Origin: Fusibacter sp. 3D3
GTDB taxonomy: Bacteria; Bacillota; Clostridia; Peptostreptococcales; Acidaminobacteraceae
Direction of reading: 5' to 3'
Length of the DNA stretch: 64,000 nt
Assembly (NCBI RefSeq): GCF_001748365.1
Contig: NZ_BDHH01000013.1
Location: forward strand, 4,407 to 68,406
The notes beneath the pieces are model-generated. The model saw only the letters and a list, made by a program, of their open reading frames with translations. It was not told where the DNA came from and made no database searches. Shown here piece after piece: positions 42,786 to 51,138 of this stretch. The stretch's first letter is position 1. Each line of letters begins with the position of its first letter. The position numbers were made by a program, and so were the translations under genes.

Positions 42786-43051
42786 TCTACATCCATAGTG
42801 AGTTCACCAATTTTCTTCACCAGATGTTCTTTTTCTTCTTCGTGTTCTTGTTTCAACTTGTCTATATCTTCGCCTTTCTTATCGAAGACCACTGACATAT
42901 TTGATAAGAACTCTATTTTCCAGCGACTGAGGATTGGCTGTGCAATTTCATATTTTCTTGATAATTCAGATAATGTGTTTTCTTCTCGAAGGATTTCTAG
43001 CACTATTTCTACTTTCTCCTGAGGGGTCCATGTTCTTCTTTTTCTACTCAT
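42731..43051 (-). CDS. IS3 transposase OrfA, 106 aa
   Basis: Helix-turn-helix of the HTH_Tnp_1 type (RTWTPQEKVEIVLEILREEN then LSELSRKYEIAQPILSRWK) followed by a coiled coil rich in Lys/Glu (DIDKLKQEHEEEKEHLVKKI) used for multimerisation. Overlaps OrfB by 55 bases in the -1 frame. Confidence 0.88.
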   Translation of the reverse strand: MSRKRRTWTPQEKVEIVLEILREENTLSELSRKYEIAQPILSRWKIEFLSNMSVVFDKKGEDIDKLKQEHEEEKEHLVKKIGELTMDVDWLKKKHKQVSEMRKKKL

Positions 43052-43102
43052 AACTGTATTATAACTTAAATTTGATTTTTTGTGTCCAACCCTATGTGTA
43101 CA

Positions 43103-43373
43103 TTATAACTGTAGAAGTAGAAAAAGAATCCTATAGAAGTGGATTCAATATATATGTTCAAACAATTGATGCTCCTGGTGTTTCTTATTGAGGTAGAAAT
43201 TAGTTTGTTGAGCAACTACATCTTATTTAGATTCAAAACGATTCAAAAATCAAATATTATTATTTGGATCAATAGATCAAAGCATCCATCGCCTATTGAA
43301 TGGAAAAATAGCAAGGGTTTAGAGTGGTTGATAAACTTACTCAATCATTCACTGAACACAGGAGGCATAACAA
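43103..43373. other. intergenic region upstream of the flavodoxin-type gene
   Basis: No supported gene on either strand. A 115-codon plus-strand frame spans 43139-43486, but it runs through the ribosome binding site and start of the following real gene, with no site of its own. Confidence 0.4.
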
Positions 43374-43931
43374 ATGAAAACACTCATACTAAATGGTTCC
43401 CCAAGAAAAAACGGAGATTCAAGATTTATAATCGACGCTTTGACAAAGGCACTAAAGGGGGAAATCATACTGATCAATGTCTATGATGAAAAAGTAAGTC
43501 CCTGCATAGACTGCCGTTACTGCTGGAAAGAAAATGACTGCGCCATCAAAGATGATATGAGCAAAACTTATGATCTTATGAATGAAGTTGATAATGTTAT
43601 CTTGTCATCTCCAATCTACTTTTCAGAATTATCAGGCCCTTTGTTGAGTTATGTGAGTCGATTTCAAAGGTACTATGCGCAGAAAGTGCTACGTGCCGAT
43701 CCCAATTTTTATATGAAACCAAAAAAAGGCTTGATCCTATTAAGTGCTGGTGACGATTTATCTAATCTTGAGAGGCCGATCAAGACCGCTAAGATCATAT
43801 TGGGAATGATCAATACTAAATCATTAGGCGTTATTGCCACAGTTCAAACAAATGAAATTCCCGCTAAAGAAGATAAGACATTAGATCAAAAAATCATCGA
43901 TATGGCTAAATTGTTAAATTCCGCTGAATAA
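43374..43931 (+). CDS. NAD(P)H-dependent FMN reductase / flavodoxin-type protein, 185 aa
   Basis: FMN-binding N-terminus LILNGSPRKNGDSRFII (residues 4-20), then a SPCIDCRYCWKENDCAI cluster of Cys as in multimeric flavodoxins of anaerobes, and the second FMN loop VILSSPIYFSELSGPL. Probably reduces quinones, nitro compounds or acts as an electron carrier. GGAGG is 9 bases before the ATG. First gene of a plus-strand series. Confidence 0.85.
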   Translation: MKTLILNGSPRKNGDSRFIIDALTKALKGEIILINVYDEKVSPCIDCRYCWKENDCAIKDDMSKTYDLMNEVDNVILSSPIYFSELSGPLLSYVSRFQRYYAQKVLRADPNFYMKPKKGLILLSAGDDLSNLERPIKTAKIILGMINTKSLGVIATVQTNEIPAKEDKTLDQKIIDMAKLLNSAE

Positions 43932-44025
43932 GGGCGCAGTAGTATAGCTGGACACTCTAACCATGGCATATTAATCTAATATGCGCAAGAAATCTTTGAA
44001 AACCCAAAGAAAGGTGGCAAGCCAA

Positions 44026-44718
44026 ATGAATTTAGAAAAATATATCCTTGAACTTGGTGCTGATAAAGTGGGTTTTGCAGATTTATCAGAGATCCCACTA
44101 GAAAAGCGACATCATTTAAACTATGGCATAAGCATCGCTAAAGCTATTAATCCTGAAATCGTGGTAAATATAGCTGAGGGTCCAAATCAGAAATACTATA
44201 AAGAATATCAGAGATTAAATGCTAAGCTAGATCAAATTGCATTACAAGTGGCAAAAGAGATCCGAGCTTTGGGTTATGAAGCCATTGCAAAAACAACAAC
44301 TACTGTCGCATCAAGCGAGAGTTTACAGACAGATTTGCCACATAAAACAGTGGCAACTAGAGCAGGTATGGGCTGGATCGGTAAATGCGCATTACTTATA
44401 ACAGAAGATTATGGTTCCGCAGTGCGATTGACATCCGTTCTCACAAATTTAGAATTCCCCCTTGGAACGCCAATAAATGAATCTAAGTGTGGCAATTGTA
44501 CCTTGTGTACCGATGTATGCGAGGGTAAAGCCGTTAAGGGCATTAACTGGCATTTGGGCATGGCAAGAGCATCCTTTTATGATGCAAGCGCATGTCGAAA
44601 AGAGGCCAGAAAAAAAAGCGACCTTGAAAATATTGAGTCAACTATATGTGGTCAATGTATAAACATTTGTCCCTATACAAGGCGGTATATAAAAACATCG
44701 CAAGAAAAGGCCCTTTAA
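44026..44718 (+). CDS. QueG-like iron-sulfur protein (two [4Fe-4S] clusters), 230 aa
   Basis: Resembles the compact relatives of epoxyqueuosine reductase: N-terminal ELGADKVGFADLSEIP, central ATRAGMGWIGKCALLIT, and Cys motifs CGNCTLCTDVCEGKAV (about residue 153) and CGQCINICPYTRR (about 214). It lacks the C-terminal HEAT-like domain of QueG and is about 80-150 residues shorter, so queuosine synthesis is doubtful; a small redox role is more likely. Start at 44026 has GGTGG 9-10 bases upstream. Confidence 0.75.
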   Translation: MNLEKYILELGADKVGFADLSEIPLEKRHHLNYGISIAKAINPEIVVNIAEGPNQKYYKEYQRLNAKLDQIALQVAKEIRALGYEAIAKTTTTVASSESLQTDLPHKTVATRAGMGWIGKCALLITEDYGSAVRLTSVLTNLEFPLGTPINESKCGNCTLCTDVCEGKAVKGINWHLGMARASFYDASACRKEARKKSDLENIESTICGQCINICPYTRRYIKTSQEKAL

Positions 44719-44747
44719 AGATCATAAAGAATTTTAGGAGAAACGAT

Positions 44748-45146
44748 ATGAAAATGCACCATATCTGTATTCAAACAGATTGTTATGAAGCTTCAAAACA
44801 GTTTTATGCCGTTATCTTAGGTTTCAAACTGATTCAAGAGACTCCCAATTTTCATAAAAGAGCCTTCAACACATGGCTAGAACAAACAGGGGTTATGATT
44901 GAACTTCAAACCAATAAAACGGGCGAGACATTAAGTGATTACAACCAAAATAGCAAAGGAATGGTTCACTTTGCACTGTCTACAGATGATATAGAATTTG
45001 AATATCAAAAAATCAGAGCTACTGGATTTAATCACTTTCTAAAAAAAGAAGGTAAAGACATTTATGAAGTGGAAGGTGGCAAATTGTTTAAGCTTGTGGC
45101 CCCTGAGGGAACCATCATTGAAATTAGAAGTAATGAGGGCTTATAA
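44748..45146 (+). CDS. VOC/glyoxalase-fold protein, 132 aa
   Basis: Begins MKMHHICIQTDCYEASKQFY with a metal-type His, continues FKLIQETPNFHKRAFNTWLE, has MVHFALSTDDIEFEYQKIRA and ends with FKLVAPEGTIIEIRSNE, where the final Glu is a metal ligand in this fold. Substrate unknown (glyoxalase, dioxygenase or binding protein). AGGAG precedes the ATG. Followed 3 bases later by the SDR gene. Confidence 0.85.
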   Translation: MKMHHICIQTDCYEASKQFYAVILGFKLIQETPNFHKRAFNTWLEQTGVMIELQTNKTGETLSDYNQNSKGMVHFALSTDDIEFEYQKIRATGFNHFLKKEGKDIYEVEGGKLFKLVAPEGTIIEIRSNEGL

Positions 45147-45149
45147 ATT

Positions 45150-45887
45150 ATGAAAAATAAAACCGTTATTATTACCGGCGCTGCTAAAGGTATCGGGAGA
45201 TCCATTGCTATAAAATTTGCAGAAAATGGATATAATGTGCTTATAAATTATCACAAATCTGAAGCAAATGCCAAAGCATTAGGCGCATACTTGTCCGCAA
45301 ATGGCTTTTGCTATCGTTTGTATCAAGCAGATGTCACCCAGAGAGCTGAAGTTGACCAAATGATCGAGTACTGCATAAAAGCATTTGGAAACATCGATAT
45401 CCTTGTGAATAATGCTGGTGTTTCCGCGACAAAGCTCTTTACAGATATTAGTGAAAATGAATGGGATAATATGATCTGTGTAAATTTAAAAAGTGTCTTT
45501 AATTGTACTCAAAGTGTTCTAAAAATTATGCTACCCAATAAAAGTGGTAAAATTATCAATATTTCATCTATATGGGGGATGGTTGGCGCGTCATGTGAAG
45601 TGCATTATTCCACCTCAAAATCTGGTATGATTGGGTTTACAAAGGCTTTAGCGAAAGAACTTGGTCCATCTCATATAAGGGTCAATTGTGTCGCACCTGG
45701 CATCATCAATACCGATATGATGAAAGATTATGATGAAGAGGATATTAAGCTCATGGAGCAACAAATACCACTTGGCAAATTTGGAGAAACTGAAGCAGTG
45801 GCTGAAACGGTGTTCTTTCTGGCATCAGATGGAGGCGATTATTGGACTGGGCAGGTTTTATCTCCCAATGGCGGCATAGTCATATAA
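45150..45887 (+). CDS. short-chain dehydrogenase/reductase, FabG-like, 245 aa
   Basis: Rossmann NAD(P) motif TGAAKGIGRSIA (residues 9-20), NNAGVS, catalytic Ser in INISSIWGMVG, and YSTSKSG with catalytic Tyr and Lys. C-terminal VAPGIINTDM and GGDYWTGQVLSPNGG are typical of 3-oxoacyl-ACP reductases. No other fatty-acid genes are adjacent, so the substrate is open. It lies in a close series with the VOC gene. Confidence 0.9.
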   Translation: MKNKTVIITGAAKGIGRSIAIKFAENGYNVLINYHKSEANAKALGAYLSANGFCYRLYQADVTQRAEVDQMIEYCIKAFGNIDILVNNAGVSATKLFTDISENEWDNMICVNLKSVFNCTQSVLKIMLPNKSGKIINISSIWGMVGASCEVHYSTSKSGMIGFTKALAKELGPSHIRVNCVAPGIINTDMMKDYDEEDIKLMEQQIPLGKFGETEAVAETVFFLASDGGDYWTGQVLSPNGGIVI

Positions 45888-45930
45888 GTCATATGAGGTA
45901 ATTGTTGCTATAGACAAGGAGTTTGTATAC

Positions 45931-46569
45931 ATGAAAAAAATATTAATATTAAGCGGTTACGCCTGTAAATCATGGATTTGGAATTCAATAAACTTTGATC
46001 ATACTTTATATGAATATGACATCATCGACTGGCCACGTGATAAAATATCAGCATTTCACAGCCTTGATGAATATGTCGAATATCTATATGAAAATAATCT
46101 TTCTAAAGTGGACTACTATGATAGCGTAATTGGTCATAGCATGGGCGGGCTAATTGGTTTATATTTAGCAGCTCAATATCCAGACAAGATCAAAAAACTG
46201 ATTTTAGTGGAAAGTTATATATTGTCGCCAACACCATTTTTTCAAAATTTAGTTTATGTAAATAACCTCAACACTCATCGAGAGCCCATAGAAAACATGC
46301 TAAGAGAAGAAAGCCCTTACTATTCAGAAAAATTGCCAATGCAACTTAGAGCATTAGATTTAAGTGACGTTGTTTATAATATTACTCAAGATATTTATGC
46401 ATTTTACGGGGATAGAGGAGAAAAAGATAATAGAATCATAAAAAATGAATTAGGCTGGAATAAGGCCCTTGATGATAAAATCAATGTACTGTTTATTTGT
46501 GATTCATGTCATTTTCCTATGTTGGAAAACTCATTGGAATTCAATCAAAAAATTATAAAAATCATTTAA
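45931..46569 (+). CDS. alpha/beta hydrolase, 212 aa
   Basis: Compact hydrolase resembling BioH-type esterases: KKILILSGYACKSWIW with an oxyanion segment, nucleophile elbow VIGHSMGGLIG (Ser about residue 71), LILVESYI and a C-terminal His in CDSCHFPMLEN. The catalytic acid is probably in YAFYGDRGEKD. Substrate unknown. AAGGAG precedes the ATG. Confidence 0.82.
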   Translation: MKKILILSGYACKSWIWNSINFDHTLYEYDIIDWPRDKISAFHSLDEYVEYLYENNLSKVDYYDSVIGHSMGGLIGLYLAAQYPDKIKKLILVESYILSPTPFFQNLVYVNNLNTHREPIENMLREESPYYSEKLPMQLRALDLSDVVYNITQDIYAFYGDRGEKDNRIIKNELGWNKALDDKINVLFICDSCHFPMLENSLEFNQKIIKII

Positions 46570-46646
46570 AAAATAGTTTCTATTATCTGTTTTGACACTC
46601 AAACGATAGACCTAATGAATTAAAAACCTCAAAAGCGAGGCACCTT

Positions 46647-47153
46647 ATGCAATCTAGAAAAAAATACATTCTACAATTTGCACTTATATTAGTTCTATTT
46701 CTGATTGTTCTAAGATTAGTAGGTGTGATTGATTTAAGTCTCTATACTTCAAAATTTAATTCAAATCAAACTGCGTCGTTTGGAAAATCAAGTAACTTGA
46801 AAAATTATCAGATTGAACTTGAATATAAGGATAAAAATATCGACCAACATATGATCATAAACGGCGATTATGAAACTGAAACGGTTACTGTGAAAATTGA
46901 AACTTATACTTTCTCTGGAAATTACTATTTACCATTTTATAAAAATTTTGTCATGCATTATAAATGTACTTACAAAACACCTCCGATGACCCTCGAAGAT
47001 GGCACAGAAGGCCATCTGATTAGTGGTGAAATAGAAGGGGCCATCGAATCGGAAATCACTGGACTATGTACCATAAAAAAAGCCAAAGCATTAGCCATAG
47101 AAAGAGCTGTTGAAGCCATGAAGAACACTGTAATTCAAAGTATAATCCCATGA
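46647..47153 (+). CDS. single-pass membrane protein, FMN-binding-like, 168 aa
   Basis: One N-terminal membrane helix (residues 9-26) followed by an extracytoplasmic domain of mixed beta structure (YQIELEYKDKNIDQHMIING, MTLEDGTEGHLISGEIEGAI) and a helical tail. No firm family. Its stop overlaps the start of the LysO-type exporter gene by 4 bp, indicating translational coupling and a possible accessory role in export. Confidence 0.6.
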   Translation: MQSRKKYILQFALILVLFLIVLRLVGVIDLSLYTSKFNSNQTASFGKSSNLKNYQIELEYKDKNIDQHMIINGDYETETVTVKIETYTFSGNYYLPFYKNFVMHYKCTYKTPPMTLEDGTEGHLISGEIEGAIESEITGLCTIKKAKALAIERAVEAMKNTVIQSIIP

Positions 47154-48088
47154 CTTGGATACCATTTTTGTGTTTAGGGACAGGTTTATTAATTGGCATT
47201 AGAGGTCCAGTATTAAAATACGTAGACGGGGTGATCAACACTGCTCTACTCCTCTTATTGCTTACAATTGGCATGAATATCGGTATAAATAATTCTATTA
47301 TGCACAATTTAGGTACAATTGGAATCAATTGCACAATTATTGCCTTAAGTTCAATTCTCTTTAGTGTTGGATTTGTATTATTCGTGGAAAAATTAATTTT
47401 ACCTCTAGAAACACTTAGAGAAAAATTATATATTGGAGATCTTGATATTGAAAGTAAAGTTCAATCCGATCAAGCGCCCCAAAAGTCACCTTTAGTTTTC
47501 GCAATGCCAATCAGTATTATATTAGGCGTCGCATTAGGCTATTTTTTATTGTCAGACGCACAAGTGGGCCTACTTGATTTCACTTTAGCTGGATCACTTA
47601 TTTTACTGTACATCGGCGTTGGTATTAGCTTAGGTCATAACCGTAACGTATTGGGTTATATTAAACTATTAGGCTTCAAAGTCATCTATATTTCAATTGC
47701 AATTTTTTTAGGCAGTTTAATAGGTGGCAGTCTATCGGGCTTAATACTGCATGTACCCCTTTCGATTTCTGTAATGTCAGCAAGTGGTATGAGCTACTAC
47801 AGTATTACAGGTGCCTTTATGACACAAGTCTATGGCATTGAAGCAGGGACGTATGGCTTTGTTGTAAATGTCATGCGCGAATTTTTCACAGTGCTCTTTT
47901 TGCCCTTATTGATTAAAGTCAGTAAAGGCAGTGCAATCGCAAGTGGAGCAGCAGGTAACATGGACACGATGTTAGTTCCAGTGACTAAATTCGTCGGTAC
48001 CGAACTTGGACTTGTTGCTTTGATAACAGGGGTTATTCTTACCTTTGCAGTTCCGTTTATCTTACCCATACTATATGGTATACTTTGA
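47150..48088 (+). CDS. lysO: LysO-family (DUF340) amino acid exporter, 312 aa
   Basis: About eight to ten membrane helices with the signature features of LysO/YbjE: LLTIGMNIGINNSIM, LYIGVGISLGHNRNV, and the conserved ASGMSYYSITGAFM and REFFTVLFLPLLIK segments. The family exports lysine and analogues. No regulatory RNA for lysine is visible upstream here, in contrast to dapA at 40.7 kb. Confidence 0.85.
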   Translation: MTWIPFLCLGTGLLIGIRGPVLKYVDGVINTALLLLLLTIGMNIGINNSIMHNLGTIGINCTIIALSSILFSVGFVLFVEKLILPLETLREKLYIGDLDIESKVQSDQAPQKSPLVFAMPISIILGVALGYFLLSDAQVGLLDFTLAGSLILLYIGVGISLGHNRNVLGYIKLLGFKVIYISIAIFLGSLIGGSLSGLILHVPLSISVMSASGMSYYSITGAFMTQVYGIEAGTYGFVVNVMREFFTVLFLPLLIKVSKGSAIASGAAGNMDTMLVPVTKFVGTELGLVALITGVILTFAVPFILPILYGIL

Positions 48089-48124
48089 AATAGCACATTA
48101 TTTTAAAAATTTTGGAGGAACAAC

Positions 48125-48703
48125 ATGAATAAAGCATTATCAAAAATGACAAACGAAGAACTATGGACATTATTTCCGATCGTTTTAAAAGAACACAACG
48201 CACATTACAAAACATGGTATGATGATGAAGCCTCAGATATTCAAAACTACCTTTCAGATAAAGGCATCTCGCGAATCAATCATATTGGTAGCACTGCTGT
48301 AGAAGGACTCCTTTCTAAACCCACTGTGGATATTTTATTAGAAATAAAAAGGGACGCTGCAATGTCTGACGTCATGACACTTCTATGTCAAAATGGGTGG
48401 ACTCTGATGAAATTTCAAATGACGCCTTTTTTAAGTTATGCTTTTAATAAAGGTTATAACAATGACGGTTTTGCAGAAAAAGTCTACCATTTGCATATGA
48501 GAAGTTCCGGCGACTGGGACGAGCTCTATTTTAGAGATTACTTAATAGATCATCCCGAAGTAATCGTTGCATACAGTCATTTAAAGCAGGACTTATTGGC
48601 ACTTCATAAGAATAATCGTGACGCTTATACTGAAGCTAAGACAGCATTTGTAAAACATTTTACAACTAAAGCTCGCGAAGCCTATGGTCGAAGATATAAG
48701 TAA
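48125..48703 (+). CDS. GrpB-family (UPF0157) nucleotidyltransferase-fold protein, 192 aa
   Basis: Contains the family motif HIGSTAVEGLLSKPTVDILLE (about residues 57-77), GS...D.D-like arrangement of the nucleotidyltransferase fold, and KVYHLHMR...WDELYFRDYL. The family also appears fused to dephospho-CoA kinases; its reaction is not established. GGAGG precedes the ATG. Confidence 0.85.
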   Translation: MNKALSKMTNEELWTLFPIVLKEHNAHYKTWYDDEASDIQNYLSDKGISRINHIGSTAVEGLLSKPTVDILLEIKRDAAMSDVMTLLCQNGWTLMKFQMTPFLSYAFNKGYNNDGFAEKVYHLHMRSSGDWDELYFRDYLIDHPEVIVAYSHLKQDLLALHKNNRDAYTEAKTAFVKHFTTKAREAYGRRYK

Positions 48704-48726
48704 GATCTGTCGCAAAGGAGATCACA

Positions 48727-49365
48727 GTGGAAAAAAAAATCAATTTGGAAACTTGGCCGAGAAAAGCACAATATGAATTATTCAAAACCATAGACTATCC
48801 ACATTTCAATATATGTGCCAATGTAGATATCACTAAATTTTATGCACATATAAAATCAAAGACACTATCCTTTTATACGACAATGATTTATGTGACCACA
48901 AAGGTCGCCAATGAGATTCCTGAATTTAGATACAGAATGAGAGCAGATGAAATCATAGAGCATGATCTTATAAATCCCTCATTTACAATAATGACACAAC
49001 CGGAAGTGTTTAGTTTTTGTTCAGTACCTTTTTCAAACGATCTGAGTATCTTTACACGTTCTGCACTCGATAAAATACAAAAACTACAAGGCGCTGTAAA
49101 CCTTGAAGATGAACAAAACAGAGATGACCAACTCTATATCACCAGCATACCTTGGGTGACCTTCACAAGTCTGACCCATCCCATAAATATAAAATCCGTT
49201 GACACCATTCCAAGAATCGCTTTTGGAAAGTACTTTAAAGAAAACGGTTTTATAAAGATGCCTTTATCTGTACAAGTCAATCACGTTGTGATGGACGGTG
49301 TACATGTTGGCAAGTATTTCGAAAGATTACAAGAGATGCTAGACAGACCTGATTCATATTGTTAA
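48727..49365 (+). CDS. chloramphenicol acetyltransferase-like protein (type A), 212 aa
   Basis: Trimeric CAT fold by motifs: LETWPRKAQYELFKTIDYPH at the N-terminus, FRYRMR, SIPWVTFTSLTHP and the catalytic VNHVVMDGVHVGKYFERL with the HxxxDG motif. Such proteins acetylate chloramphenicol, but many chromosomal homologues act on unknown acceptors. Starts with GTG after AGGAG. There are no mobile-element signs immediately around it. Confidence 0.85.
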   Translation: MEKKINLETWPRKAQYELFKTIDYPHFNICANVDITKFYAHIKSKTLSFYTTMIYVTTKVANEIPEFRYRMRADEIIEHDLINPSFTIMTQPEVFSFCSVPFSNDLSIFTRSALDKIQKLQGAVNLEDEQNRDDQLYITSIPWVTFTSLTHPINIKSVDTIPRIAFGKYFKENGFIKMPLSVQVNHVVMDGVHVGKYFERLQEMLDRPDSYC

Positions 49366-49499
49366 AATTTCTTAATCCTAGGGTTCTCATTAATATAAAA
49401 TTAGTGTATAATTTCTCTATATGCGCCATAAACGCCTCAATTGTATTTTGATTTTCATTTGTGATAATCTATAGTTGCTTAATACATAATGGGGGCACA

Positions 49500-49844
49500 A
49501 TGGACGAATTAACCATGAATACGAACAATATGTCATCAAGAGGAGAATCCTATTTTGATGGTGGACTACTTCAACTTATAGGTTGGACTATTTTAGGCGG
49601 AATTATAACAAGTTTTACTGCAGGTATCTGCTATCCATGGGCATTGTGTATGGTGTATGGTTGGAAAATCAATCATACTGTTATTAATGGTCGAAGATTA
49701 CAATTTAATGGTTCGGCAATCGGTTTATTTGGAAATTGGATTAAATGGTTGTTGCTTACTATCGTTACAGTTGGAATCTACGGGTTTTGGGTTGGCATAG
49801 CTTTAGAAAAGTGGAAAGTAAAAAACACAACTTTTGTAAACTAA
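49500..49844 (+). CDS. small DUF898-like membrane protein, 114 aa
   Basis: Two pairs of hydrophobic segments (about 20-45 and 72-97) each with a repeated pattern LGGIITSFTAGICYPWALCM and LLLTIVTVGIYGFWVGIALE, followed by KW. The internal duplication and the short HTVINGRRLQFNGSA loop match DUF898-type integral proteins. Function unknown. GGGGG precedes the ATG. Confidence 0.7.
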   Translation: MDELTMNTNNMSSRGESYFDGGLLQLIGWTILGGIITSFTAGICYPWALCMVYGWKINHTVINGRRLQFNGSAIGLFGNWIKWLLLTIVTVGIYGFWVGIALEKWKVKNTTFVN

Positions 49845-50046
49845 ACAAATAAAATATGAAATGTATTAAGCAACTATATTTTTATATTTTTCTAAAGGGA
49901 GCTCGAACGCGTTGTCCAAAGTATGAATAGCACTATGAAAGTCAAGCATGACATGCATTCAGATTGTATCGAGCTTGCATTTCATGTGATCAGTCAACTG
50001 TACGGCCTTTTATAGAGCTCAATTTAACTATATAAGGAGCAATCAA

Positions 50047-50805
50047 ATGAAAAGAGAAGCATTAAAAGCAATATGGAAAAATGAAGAAGCGTACGTTTTT
50101 AGAGGCTGGAATTTTTCACACTTGGATGGGCGAACAGAGGAAGAAGAGATTCGTTGGGATTATAGAAAAATCGTAACACATCATCTAAAACCCACTGATA
50201 GACTGCTTGACATGGGTACTGGTGGCGGTGAGTTTTTACTGACACTCAATCATCCTCATCAACTCACCACAGTGACAGAATCCTATTTACCAAATGTCAC
50301 AATCTGTGAAGAAAAACTAAAGCCTCTTGGGATAACCGTTAAATACGTTGAAGATGACTGCAATTTACCCTTAGTAGACAATGCCTTTGACATCATCATT
50401 AACAGACATGAGTCGTTTGAATTACGTGAAGTTTATAGAACGTTAAAAAGTGGTGGCCTATTTATCACTCAACAAGTGGGCAGACTTAACAATTTCGAAT
50501 TTTCAAAACAACTTTTACAGGCTGAAAATAAAAAACCGAAATTTGAACATCATCTTGAAAATGAAATAAAAGAAGCGCAACAATTAGGTTTTGAAATTTT
50601 GAGTTCAGATGAACAATTTCCCTATTTAAGATTTATGGATATCGGTGCACTTGTGTATTTTGCCAAAATTATTGAATGGGAATTTGAAGACTTCAGTGTT
50701 GATCGCTGTTTTGATCAGCTTATAAAACTGCATCATGAAATTGAACACAAGGGTTATGTGGAGAGTACAGAGCATCGCTATCTACTGGTAGTTCAGAAGA
50801 AATAG
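50047..50805 (+). CDS. class I SAM-dependent methyltransferase, 252 aa
   Basis: SAM-binding motif LLDMGTGGGEFLL (about residues 55-67), acidic loop VTESYLPNVT, motif II/III NAFDIIINRHESF and EVYRTLKSGGLFITQQVG. Substrate unknown. AAGGAG precedes the ATG. The 200 bases before it hold no gene. Confidence 0.88.
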   Translation: MKREALKAIWKNEEAYVFRGWNFSHLDGRTEEEEIRWDYRKIVTHHLKPTDRLLDMGTGGGEFLLTLNHPHQLTTVTESYLPNVTICEEKLKPLGITVKYVEDDCNLPLVDNAFDIIINRHESFELREVYRTLKSGGLFITQQVGRLNNFEFSKQLLQAENKKPKFEHHLENEIKEAQQLGFEILSSDEQFPYLRFMDIGALVYFAKIIEWEFEDFSVDRCFDQLIKLHHEIEHKGYVESTEHRYLLVVQKK

Positions 50806-50914
50806 CCCCATATCGCAAATATAGCATTTAATGAATCCGATAGGCTAGGCCGTTGAAAATAGAATGATGTCCTTTTTCAGAGTCTAGCTTTTTTAAATTT
50901 ATTGCAGTTTTATA

Positions 50915-50943
50915 TTGACAAAACGTAACAAAATCTATATATT
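50915..50943 (+). promoter_or_regulatory. promoter of the LacI-ABC locus
   Basis: TTGACA (50915-50920), 17-base spacer, TATATT (50938-50943). The rest of the 50806-51138 intergenic region holds the operators and no gene. Confidence 0.7.
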
Positions 50944-50984
50944 TAAATTAGAAGCGGCGTAGTTCGTTTTTTTTAAAACAGATG

Positions 50985-51000
50985 AGTTTAACGTTAAACT
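50985..51000. promoter_or_regulatory. LacI-type operator 1
   Basis: AGTTTAACGTTAAACT, a perfect 16-bp palindrome with the central CG typical of LacI-family sites, about 42 bases after the -10 box. Confidence 0.75.
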
Positions 51001-51092
51001 TGATATGAATTCTAATTTGTTCTCGACATAAATAGCACACCATTTTTGACCCACCTAGATTACAATACCAACGGGTATTTTTTTTAGACCAA

Positions 51093-51112
51093 TAGGTTTA
51101 ACGATAAACCTA
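51093..51112. promoter_or_regulatory. LacI-type operator 2
   Basis: TAGGTTTAACGATAAACCTA, a near-perfect palindrome with central CG, sharing TTTAACG with operator 1 at a centre-to-centre distance of about 110 bases and lying just before the regulator gene. Confidence 0.75.
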
Positions 51113-51138
51113 TTAAAATAGAAGAGGCTCAAGAGAGC

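Larger units (their letters stand above)
41836..43102 (-). mobile_element. IS3-family insertion sequence
   Basis: Two overlapping ORFs (orfA, orfB) between inverted repeats that begin TGTACAC and share GACACAAAA about 13-17 bases inside. The flanks TATAA and TTATA extend the symmetry, so no clear direct target repeat can be assigned. Confidence 0.85.

Noticed and set aside
43139-43486. 115-codon plus-strand frame before the flavodoxin-type gene
   Set aside because: No ribosome site, composition unlike a protein, and it runs across the GGAGG and start of the real gene at 43374.
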